Source: Paramacrobiotus metropolitanus (Eukaryota > Tardigrada > Eutardigrada > Parachela > Macrobiotidae). Taken from it: a stretch of DNA of 64,000 nucleotides. Shown here piece by piece: positions 1-9,800 of the stretch. Under the pieces are notes generated by a model. It saw only the letters and a list, made by a program, of their open reading frames with translations, searched no databases and was not told the DNA's origin. How positions within the stretch are numbered: position 1 is the stretch's first letter; every line of letters starts with the position of its first letter. A program made the translations under genes and the position numbers. Location of the stretch: NCBI RefSeq assembly GCF_019649055.1, contig NW_026570253.1, forward strand, positions 310,001 to 374,000, in the 5' to 3' direction.

Positions 1-3000
1 CCTCCCGGTCAAGTTCGCCTTGTGTTTTAAAGCGTGGATTCGCCTCCAACATTTTCCACAAGTCGTCAACTCGCCTGGAGCAGATGGTGTGCTGTTGTTC
101 CAGCGCTACCTTCAGGCGTTCTTCTGACTTGTCTGCTGAGTTGAGGTCACGAAGCTGTTTAGCCAGGTTCTCCAGCACGTCTACAGCTTCTCTGTACTGA
201 TTTTCGACCTCATCCAGGTCGACCTCTTGTTGGTCTCTGGCATTTTCGGCAAATTCGAGTCCGTCGGCTGGTGCCGGTGATATGGCTGGAGAGGGTTCCG
301 CTTCAGGTGGCGTTGCCTCTCTGGCTGGTGCTTGTGTTGGCACCGGCTGATACCGTTTAACATGGTCAATTATTGACCGAAGGGCTTCCTCCAACCGTTC
401 TCTGGGTTGGCCACATGTTGGAACGCCCCATTCGCTAAGTGTTTCGGCGAAATCCAGCTCGATCCGCAGGTGTCGATCCGTTCGTTCGAGGTCGGTCACC
501 TTCGTTGGTGACATCGGTCGATTCAGCTGGTAATTGTAAATTTCAGCCAAGTCCCGTCCGGTGCTTTCGGGTAACGTCATTACTGCTGTTGTGGTCGGTG
601 CTGGCCGTTGAGGAGGTAATGGTGTGGCAATCCGAGTGCACGACGATTCTGAATCGAGGATTTCTACAATCCTTTCAACTACCGAGTTGTCGGCTTTCAG
701 TGTCGTTCGGATCGACCTTATCGAAGAGGTCCTGGGCTTGCTTTAAGTAAGCAGCCAGGGTGTCGATCTTCTGACGTGCCGTTCTAATGGCATCTGGGTC
801 CGTGGGCGTCAGGTGTACATATGCCCGTTGAAGGTCGTCGAGCCGGTCCCATCCATCCGAAATGTGGGTGGATATCCGGGTTTGGCGGTCTTCCTGTACT
901 TTGTTGTGCAGGGCCGTCCTCGGCGACGTCACTGGACTTGCTGACTGTGTGGAGAAGTCCGGGGATACCACATAATTCCTGTTCGGTAGGGGTATCTGGG
1001 ATGGAGGGTTCTTTTCGAAGAGATTTTGTCTCGATCCACTCGACCGCCATCCGAAGCTGGTGTTTCTCCTGCACCGTTGCGGTTGACGGGTCTTTCTTAA
1101 CCAGGCCCTCTGCGAGCTTTATGTAAGCTCGGAGGTCGGCAATTTTGGTCAAGGCCCTTGGTTCGGTGCCCAGCAAGACGCGTTCGTAAATTGTCCGAAG
1201 CGTGTCTTTGCCTTCAAGGGATGGCTTTCCAAGCTGCTTCTGTCTGCTTGGATTCCTCCGTCTGAGTGCCATTGCTTGATACTTCCCGTCCCATTTTTGG
1301 GGAACTTTTTGTTCCGCCATTAAAGGTTCGTTCTGGATCAGGGCTTTTAGTCGCTCCAGGATGTTAATGAGCCGTTGAGCTTCGTCGTCCGTTGTTGGTC
1401 GACCTCGGCTGCTAAGGCGTTCTGCCGAGTAGATGGCTCTATCCAGGTCAGCAAGTCGTTGTGCGTTGCCGATTACCTCGCCTAAGTCCATAATGTGTTC
1501 ATCCATGGTCCATACCTGGCGAAGTCGTCTGGCCTCGTGCAGCGTGGAAGCGATGGCCACGGGGTCGGGTATCCGTAGTTGTTCGGATCGCCCTTCTGAC
1601 GCTTCTAAGTTTTGGGAATACTGGGGGTACTGGTCCATTAACTGCCGAAGGTGAGCTATCTTTGGTGGAAGGTCGCTAAGGGCAGTTGTTCCTTGGGATG
1701 CCGTTCTTGATCGCGTGTTGGATCTGGGCATTGGTTTTCTTAATATCTTGGGAGTCCCTTCCCAGTCGGGTTGACTCGTGCAGTTCGAGTCTCCGATCTT
1801 GTCCGACCGCCTCCATGCGGGTCATCATTATGTCTGATACCCGCTGGAGGTACTGTAGTTCCTGTATAATCGGATCTACTACCGCCTCCTGTTGGGCCGG
1901 TGGGTTCGGTGCTGGTTGAGGTTGCACGTTCGGCATATTGGGCACCGTAGCTGGCGAGGTCGGACTCGGCTGAACCGGTTGTATCTGCTGAGTCGGGGGA
2001 CAATGGCGAGTTCCGGGGCGGTGTTCCTCTTTCTCGATTTGTTCATCCATATCCCTCATATAATGGTCCCAACCAATTAGTTGGTCCATGACCTCTTTCC
2101 ATGCGGCATGGTTGTCAGGTTGTTCAGTAGACAGCTTATGTAGCGTCTGTCTGAGTTCAACCGTTTCGTTCCACGCGTCTTCTCGTTGTTGTCGGAGTTC
2201 GTCCAACTTCGATCGTTTCAGCTCAGCATCCCGCCGCTTTCTGCGTTCCATGGCCTCCGCGAAGGATGTCCGACTACCAGGCTGTGTGGTAGACGAGGTC
2301 GGTTCCTGTGGTGGAGGCATCGACGTAACGACTTGCGTGGTCGTTGTCGATGACGGTTGAGCTGTGGAGGCGGACGTCGGTTGGGCCGCTCGTTGGTTCC
2401 GAATCGCAATTATATTCGTGTTGTCGTTAATGAAGGTCTGGAGTCCGGAAATTCGATCCAGGATTTCCACCCTTCTGTCCAGGTAACCAGGAGTTGTCGG
2501 TGTAATTGTCGACAGCTGGTGCGTCAAGTCACGCGCCTGGTCACGAGCAATTTGATCGAGTTTCCGTAACTCTCCCGTTGGTATCGCCCTACTTTGCGTA
2601 GAGGTCGGTATGGGAAGTTCAGTCGGTGGTGGCGGAGGAGGTCGCGGCGGTACGACTTGTGTGGTCGTTGCCAGTACAGTCCCATGTGGGGCCTGTCCTC
2701 CGTACTGATTCAAGTGCTGGTTAAGCGACTGAATCAAGTACTGTGCCAGATGTGGATCCCCCACGGAATCGGTTGTCCCGGGAGTCCAATACGAGTTGGT
2801 GAGACTGGTCCCGTCATTGGTAGAGGTGGAACCACTCCCGCGATACTGAATGTTCCAAGTCGAGGAGGTGATAGGGTATTGTTTGGCCCTATCGCGCTGA
2901 ACGTTCCGAATCGCGTTGGTGACGTCGGAGTTATCGTTCCCATTCCTCCCGACACTGGCACGTATCGAGTTACAGGTCCAGCCCATGTCGGCTGTGAAAT

Positions 3001-3439
3001 CGGCGGTGGTACGTTCACCATTCCAGGCGCACTAGCGCCATAGTTGACGAGAAGTCCGCCAGTCGTAAATCCAGTGTTCGGTGGCAGATGCTGCGGTGGT
3101 ACTGGTCGATATTGTGGGCTTCGTTCTGGCCCGACGTAAACCTGCTAAGACATTAGCTGTATCGTTAGCATGTGATGTACCTGCGGCAGCGGTGTGTTCG
3201 TTGCCGACCGCGAATTATCCGATCGCGAGGTCGAGCGATGGTGAGACGGGTATGGTTGTGGTGCGACCGATTCGAGCCGCTACCACTGCGTCCGCTGTTG
3301 GATCCGCTAGAAGGTGGGTCGTTGCGTTGTCGGCCCGACATTGTTGTCTGCTGTTAAGGAGAGGAATACGGCGCGTTAGAATTCTACCAACTCCCGTAAA
3401 TTCAACTGAAGATGTTCCGGTCAACTGAAGAGGTTCCAT
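1..3439 (-). pseudogene. ORF3: extra coiled-coil ORF downstream of integrase, frame-broken, runs off left edge
   Basis: Coding-like sequence continues past the integrase stop (3521). A possible start ATG is at 3439, 82 nt after that stop. The reading then moves through open segments at about 3,160-2,734, 2,986-1,676, 1,731-784, 971-675 and 690-1 (the last still open at the window edge), each in a new frame. The protein has a G/P-rich start (repeated FGTFS / LGTFS-type units), a proline run near 2,650, then Q/E/R-rich helical stretches that look like coiled coils (for example KRRDAELKRSKLDELRQQRE), split by P/T/Q-rich linkers. I see no signal peptide, transmembrane segment or cysteine pattern, so nothing supports an envelope although it occupies the env position. 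No known domain is recognised. It may be a second structural protein related in style to the Gag N-terminus. Confidence 0.65.
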
Positions 3440-3520
3440 TTCGACACCAAAGGTCGGCCTATACCTAGCTACTGTTAAGCTACCTATGACTATAACTTAT
3501 TCTAAGTTACGCCTATGGCC

Positions 3521-5200
3521 CTATGACTGAGTCTGTTCTGTTGTGACTGCTTGTTTAGGTGTCTTTGATTTTGCTGTTTTGACTGGTTTCTCCGAGTCCG
3601 CTCGTCCTTCCGAAATTCTATCGAGGATTTCCTTGTGAGCTTCGTCTTCAGCGACTTCCGATTCCTCCAGCACCTGTTGTGCTGTTAATTTCGGTTTCCT
3701 AACCGTTCCGATCTTCCGTTTCGGTTTGGGCGGTCCGACCTCCTGGTCGGTCACTTCGACTTCCGTGGTCGGTGCCGCCGGGTCGGTTGATTTAACCGTC
3801 CTTTTCTTGTAAGTCCGTTTTGGCTTCGTCGGTGCGACTGCCGGGTCGGCAACCTCGACTTCTGTGGTCGGTGCCGCCTGGTCGGTCGTTTTATCCGACT
3901 TCTTCTTCCTTGCCGGTTTAGTCACCGGCCTCTTGGATTCTTCCGTGGGTTGGTAGGATGGCTGAACCGGTTCTTCGGACTTGTTGTCCGACTCCTTAGG
4001 CTTCTCCGAGGTCGGTTCAGCTGGTTCATCCGGTATCACATTTTGCTTCTGCAATTCCTGCAGGGCTGGTGTCTCGAAGTCCATCGGCGGTTTCTTCCGA
4101 GGTCGACCTCGACCTCTTTTCTTAACCGTTACTTCGGGTTGGTCGGTTAAGTTCGATTTCTCCGATTGCTCGATGGTTACTTCAGGCTTTTTGGTCGACT
4201 TACTGGTCGCCTTCCCTTCTGTGGGGTCGGTTCCCAGGTCGTTATCCGGCTTCTTTTGACCAGATGACCGAGTTACTGGTCGACGTGCGTCGGCTGGGAA
4301 GTGTTTCACTCGGTCGACGGCTACGGTGTCTTCACGTCCGTCCTCACTTCGGAGTAGCAGGTTGTTTGGGCCAACGTAACTGATGACCGTCCACTCTCCG
4401 TCGTATCGTTCCATCCTGGCGGGGTCCTTAGTTGGGAATTCCACCGTTACCTTGTCTCGTGGTTTGAAGGTCGGTGATGACTTCTTCTTATTATAAACTT
4501 CGGCGCTCCGTTCAAAGGCTTCATCGATGTTGATGCGCGCAATTTCGTGAGCCATCTGAAGTCGTTCCTTTATCCGCCTGATGTAATGTTCCTTGTCCGT
4601 ATACTGTTCCGGTGCGTTTGTCCCGGCCACTAAGTCCTGTGGCATGGTCATTTCCCGACCATACAGCATATGGTAAGGTGAAAATTTGGTCGAGGCATGG
4701 ACTGCTCTGTTCATCCCGCAGACGACATATGGTAAGGCTCTGTGCCAACGGTGTCCGTCCTTTATATTGCAGAACTTTCGTATTCCGTCCCATATCGTCT
4801 GCATTTGCCGTTCGACTTGTCCTTGACCTTCCGGATGATAGGCTGTTCCAAGCGTATGTTGGATGCCGAAAATCCTCGCAACTTTAGCGAATGTTTTCGC
4901 CGTGAAGTGCGTCCCTCGGTCCGAGTGGATGAAGGTCGGCATTCCGTACTTCAGCAGGACATCTTCCACAAAGAACTTTTCAAATTCCTTCGCGGTGTTC
5001 GTTTTGGTTGCCCGGGCGATGGTGAACTTCGTCAGCTGGTCGGTTACCACTGCGATGTATTGGTATCCTTTCGTCTGCGTTCGAGGTAAAGGTCCCTTGA
5101 AGTCCGCGTAGATGCGATACCAAGCTTCACCAACTTCCATCTTTTGGAGTTTACCCGGTGGGGACGTCGGACCTTGTTGGCCAAAATGCACTGTCGGCAT
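3521..5200 (-). CDS. Integrase catalytic core, GPY/F region and AT-hook tail
   Basis: 559-residue open frame beginning inside the finger-core linker, so the real start lies upstream in another frame (see the RNase H entry). It catalyses insertion of retrotransposon cDNA. The catalytic triad is D33 (ADFKGP), D94 (HSDRGTHF) and E130 (GQGQVERQ), with 35 residues between D94 and E130, the standard DDx35E. A GPY/F-like module follows (YDGEWTVISYVGPNNLLL). From about residue 310 the tail is basic and low-complexity, with an AT-hook (KKRGRGRPRKKPP, about 358-370) and a duplicated unit (APTTEVEV ... KPKR, twice). There is no chromodomain. The AT-hook could tether the integrase to AT-rich DNA, but that is inference. 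The frame is intact from the core to the TGA stop. Confidence 0.88.
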   Translation of the reverse strand: MPTVHFGQQGPTSPPGKLQKMEVGEAWYRIYADFKGPLPRTQTKGYQYIAVVTDQLTKFTIARATKTNTAKEFEKFFVEDVLLKYGMPTFIHSDRGTHFTAKTFAKVARIFGIQHTLGTAYHPEGQGQVERQMQTIWDGIRKFCNIKDGHRWHRALPYVVCGMNRAVHASTKFSPYHMLYGREMTMPQDLVAGTNAPEQYTDKEHYIRRIKERLQMAHEIARINIDEAFERSAEVYNKKKSSPTFKPRDKVTVEFPTKDPARMERYDGEWTVISYVGPNNLLLRSEDGREDTVAVDRVKHFPADARRPVTRSSGQKKPDNDLGTDPTEGKATSKSTKKPEVTIEQSEKSNLTDQPEVTVKKRGRGRPRKKPPMDFETPALQELQKQNVIPDEPAEPTSEKPKESDNKSEEPVQPSYQPTEESKRPVTKPARKKKSDKTTDQAAPTTEVEVADPAVAPTKPKRTYKKRTVKSTDPAAPTTEVEVTDQEVGPPKPKRKIGTVRKPKLTAQQVLEESEVAEDEAHKEILDRISEGRADSEKPVKTAKSKTPKQAVTTEQTQS

Positions 5201-6350
5201 TTCCGAATGTATTCGAACACGTCGGTTGACATCCGTTCCCAGTAGTAGCGCAACTTCAATGCTTCTACGGTTTTATCGCGTCCGAAGTGGTTTCCGGTTT
5301 TCCCATCATGTAGCGAACGTATGATGTTGGTTCGCATGAAGAGAGGTACGACGAAGCATCGTTCCAGCTTGTCGTTTATTACCTTCAATCGATACAGGAG
5401 TCCTTGAGCCATCTGGTAGTGCTCGGTGTACTTCGACTTGTAGTCGAGTTTATCCAGGTTCTCCAGTTCATCGATAATTTTCCTCAGGTGCGGGTCTCGC
5501 AGCTGTGCTTTCCGCAATTCCGCGTTCGTTGACACGGGCGGTGCGAGTATATCGCCGTGTGGGCTCAACTCGTCCGTCTCTTCCGCCGTATTTGCGGTCC
5601 GGATGGTCGGTTCCAATATGTTGAGGTCCGACGTCTTCGGAGCTGGTACGTTGACGACCCGTACTTCTGTGGTACTTAGGTCATCCCAGTCTGAAATGAC
5701 GTTACATCCGGGAAGAGGTGGTGGAAGTGGAATTTCCGGTGGTTCCTTCTCATCCCTCTTCTTTTTCCTGTAAGCGTTGTCCTTCAGACGTCGTAGGGTC
5801 CGTATGGTGCAGACTTTAATTTCATCCTTAAAGTCCTCGAAGTTAGGCACCTGATCCAACTCTTCGTGTGGATCTTTGTCATCACTCCGTTCGAGTGGCC
5901 ACCTCGACAAGGCGTCCGCATTGTCGCAGAAAACTCCTGGCTTGTACTTGATGGTTATGTCCCGCCCTTGTAAAGCCAGTGCCCATCGTGTTAGCCGAGG
6001 GTTGATGCCAGGTCGGTTTGACTCGCATCTAAGCAGGTTCTGCAATGCCCGATGATCCGTTTGTACGGTGAAAGGTCCATGGTCGATGTAGTGCTTGAAT
6101 TTTTGCACTGCCCATACCACGGCCAAACATTCCCATTCTGTGACTCCATAGTTGAGTTCAGGTCCGTGTAAGACTCTGCTGGCGTAGGCGATCGGATGTC
6201 CGTCCTGGGATAACACCGCGCCAAGTCCGGCTCCGCTTGCGTCACATTCAATGACGGTCTCTTTTGCCGGGTCGAACTTCGCCAGTACGGGCGCTTCTGT
6301 TAACGCCTTTTTGATTTCGTTGAACTCGGCCGTGTGGGCCTCCGTCCAAT
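5100..6350 (-). pseudogene. RNase H and integrase HHCC zinc finger (frame-broken part of Pol)
   Basis: The open frame runs from about 6350 to 5044. RNase H (degrades RNA of the RNA-DNA hybrid) is identified by ECDASGAGLGAVLSQDG, with the catalytic Asp codon at 6243-6241, then YASRVL, and TDHRALQNLL further on, the usual RT_RNaseH layout of Ty3/gypsy Pol. A variable linker leads to the integrase N-terminal finger: H and H in HDGKTGNHFGRDKT, then CRQC, an HHCC pattern. Just after CRQC the frame breaks near 5,140-5,155 and the integrase continues in another frame. Upstream, the segment joining RT to RNase H (6,350-6,460) has lost about 15 codons and carries a stop within what should read FLGLANYYRKF. 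No start codon of its own is expected, as this is an internal part of Pol. Confidence 0.85.
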
Positions 6351-6455
6351 CCTTTTGATGTTTTGGTCCTTCCGTAGGAGCTCGTACATCTTCGATGTCT
6401 TCTGGGCGTATCCTCGGATGAACTTACGGTAGTAGTTAGCCAATCAGGAACGACC

Positions 6456-6824
6456 TCAGTTGAATGTTGACTTGGCATTCGTTTGGACTCCGTCTTTGCT
6501 AAGGACGTGTCCGAGGAACAGCATTTTATCCGTTCCGACCTCGCATTTGGAGGGCTTAATGGTGAATCCGGCATCTCTGAGGCATTCGAGGGTCGCTCGG
6601 AAAGCCTCGACAAAATCTTCGAAAGTTTTGCCGAAGAAGATGATGTCGTCAATGTATGCAAACACGCCTTTCTTCCGGGCTGATGCCGTTATCTTATCCA
6701 TATGCATCTGGAAGGTCGCTGGTCCGTTGCAGACTCCAAATGGCATACAGTTGAATCTCCACATTCCTCCGGTGTTACGAAGGTTGTGTAGTCCTTGGAG
6801 TTTTCGTCCATGGGAATTTGCCAA
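6456..6824 (-). pseudogene. Reverse transcriptase, C-terminal half with YIDD catalytic box
   Basis: This frame continues the RT domain begun in the 6689-11191 ORF. It contains MWRFNCMPFG, GPATFQ, the polymerase active site AYIDDIIFF (YXDD box), then KCEVG and FLGHVLSKDG, which are RT motifs in the order fingers-palm-thumb. The overlap with the upstream ORF shows where the frame moved: the reading after FVTP shifts by one base near 6774-6777, inside a run of G/C, consistent with loss of one G. The segment ends in a stop at 6456 where the connection domain should begin. It is a broken piece of Pol, not a gene in its own right. Confidence 0.88.
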
Positions 6825-9800
6825 AAGCCGGACTGACAGTCTACTTTACCGTAGTACTCCATTCCGGCGCACTGGTCCAGTAGCTCGTCCGGGTTCGGTA
6901 ACGGGTAATTGTTCTTCTTTGTTACTGCATTCAACTTTATGTAGTTGATGCAGAAACGAGTTCCAACCGTGCCGTCCCCGTTCCGTTTCGCGGCTAAGAC
7001 GACGGGGAAGCTCCATGCAGCCGATGAGGGTTCGATGACTCCTTGGTCGAGCATCTCCTGTACGTGTTTCTGGATGAATTCCCTTCCTTTCCAGCTTGTT
7101 CTGGTGGGGTTCATCTTAATCGGCTGTGCACCTTGGACGTCGATGGTGTGTGTTACACCTTTGACATCTCCGTATGGTTTCTTCGAGGTCGGGAAGACGG
7201 TCCGGTATTCCCAGGCGACTGCCTTAAGTTGGGCAAGTTGCTCATCGGTTAAGTTCTTACCGAAGTTCATGGAGTCGATGATTCTTCGTCGCTCTTCCTG
7301 GGATTCCGCGTCTTCTTCCTCTACCTGGGCTGACCGTATTCTTGCTTCTTCAACTCTCTGGTCGTCCGTCATCATTTGGAACGGTTCGACTCGACCCATG
7401 GGGGCACCTTTTCGTAAGGTGACCTCACGGTGAGTGTGGTTGGCTACCATGATGGTAAATCGTCTCCCATCATGTTTAGTTACGCCATCCATCATTTCGA
7501 CTCCGTCTCGTTGGGGGTCGGATCCACCAAGGTACATGAGTTTCTGTCCGGTGGCTACTGCAACGTCCATTATAACGTGTACTTGGGTTATCGCCCGCGG
7601 TAGGAGTTTCACTTTCCGTTGAGCTCTAACTCCTGTTGACTCGAAGATTTCGAATTTTGGCGATGGCTTTGGTTCCGACTTGGGTGGCCAAGTCTTGGCA
7701 ATTCCAAGTGGGAGTTCCCATTCGACGTACTGGTTGTCGATGTCCGGTTCGAACATGTCGCTGTATTGCATATGGCCAAGTTTTATGCCCTTCTTCAATA
7801 TCCTTGGTTGGTGGGTCATGTTCTGGATGTTTATCCAGGCCGTGTCTATCTGAGGTCGGATCTCAATTTTAGCTTCTATCGGTCGGATAGGTCGGTGCTT
7901 CCGCCGTAAAGTGTAGAAGTAGATGGGTCTCATCGGGTCCATTGGTTTGGCTGTCCGTACCTTGATAGAACACGTTGAGTAAGGTGGAAGAGAGACTCGC
8001 TCGCTATTAAAGACCACCTGTCGGTCTAGCGGCTTCGAGTCGATGAACGGGTCCAGTGCTAGATGATGAACTTGTGGGTGCTTGTTGCCCAAGTTCAACT
8101 CCGTGATCGAGTTAACTTTTGCAATCCGGACCTTCTGTGGGCGCGGCTGCTCCGACTTCTGTTGGTCAGTTAAGTTAACCGAGGTCGGTTGTTCGGTTGA
8201 CAACTGCTGGGTTACTATGGTTGGAGGTCGGAGGTCGTGTTCCTCCGGTTGGCCTCCTCCAAATTCCCGTAAAATTTGAAGTTGTTCAAGTTCCGCTTGT
8301 TGTTCGACATCGACTGGCTTTTCCTGTCCGGTTTGTTCCGGGGGAGGGTCGACTATGAATTCAGTGTGGATGATGGACCGCAAGGCTTTTGTCAGCCGGA
8401 CGTCGTAGGTCGGTTCTTCATCCTCCTCGGATGAGTCATCCGAGTCATCCTTCCGCGGTTTATCCGACCTGCAGTTTCGTACTGACGGGTCGAATTCCTC
8501 GTCATCATCCTCTTCCTCGGATTCTTCCGAAGGTTGGTTATCGGAGTCTGTGTCCGGTGAATCGCTCGAACTTTGTACGTCCGAGGCGTCCGAGTTATAT
8601 TCCTCGGATTCTTGTTCATCCTCAGGGTTAACGTCAGGTGTGTTACCATGTCCGACTTCTGTAGTCGGTGGCGCACTACCTTCTCCGACTTCCGTGGTCG
8701 GTACTCCCTGGTCGACCGTTTCCTTCGGTTGGGTCGGTCGACTCTCTTCGTCCTGTTTCTCCAGGTCGGGTGGCTGTGAGCTTATGTTGCTCAGCCATTG
8801 ATTGGCTACCGACTTGGTCTTCCGGCTTGAGTTTACCTTCCGTTCTGGTTGCGGAGGGGCTGGTGACGACGGTCTGCCGTCAATCCAAGTCAAGTCATGA
8901 TGAGTTTTCAGCGTCCGAACGACTCCATCAATATTATCGTTGCAAATTATGCAGCGATCAGGTCGGTCGGTTTCGCCAATTTGCGTGTGCTCAGTTGGCT
9001 TCTTCAAGTCGTTGACGAATTTGACTTCCTTCGGAAAGTGTTCCGTGATTGGCGGTAACGGGTCGGGGATCGTCCTTGTTATTGAGGTGTCCTCGCCGTA
9101 CCGTTTCCAAAACGCAGTTGTAGTCGATTCTCCGTACAACTGTACTTGTCGCATGTAACTGAAGAGTGCTCCGCCTAGTTCTTGGCAGGGTATCTCCAGA
9201 GGGCGTGGTACTGGAAGTCCGTATTCCATGTACTGCCGATGAATTGGGACTCGTTCGTCTTCCCATTCCCAAGCTTCATCGTCGATGTCTTCGGCGAGAG
9301 CCAATACAGGTTCGCATGTCCGTTGTGCTTCCTGTATCTGGTCCGTAGTCACCGCTCCGTTCTGTTGCAGAGTGGCCAACATCTCCAACGTCCGTCGGTC
9401 GAGAAAGTGTTGTGTTCCCGTAAACCAAGTCCGGTACTTTTGTTGGACTTCTAAGATGGCATCCGCTTCCGTTGCGGATGCCTCTGGTATCGGGATAGAC
9501 TTTACTGCCGTCTTCAGTATGCGTTTCTTCGGACGTAGTTTTCCAGTCCGTATCCTTTCTTCGTACGCTTCAATGGCGTTGTGCAGCTGCATTTCCTCGA
9601 TCAGAGTCCGGTTAGTGTCCCGGCAGTCACGGCAAATGTTGGGCAAAGGGTTTGACGGGTGATCAAGCCGACTTATCCTTGCTTCAGTTGTTACCGTGCC
9701 CGATGCCTCTGGTATCGGGATAGACTGCACTACCGTCATCCCTCCAGGTCGTTCCGGATTAGGAATGGGCGTTAACACGAAGGTGAACTTGGAATGAAGG

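Noticed and set aside
1-3439. ORF3 as an envelope gene (errantivirus-type)
   Set aside because: No signal peptide, transmembrane helix, cysteine pattern or furin site in any of its segments.
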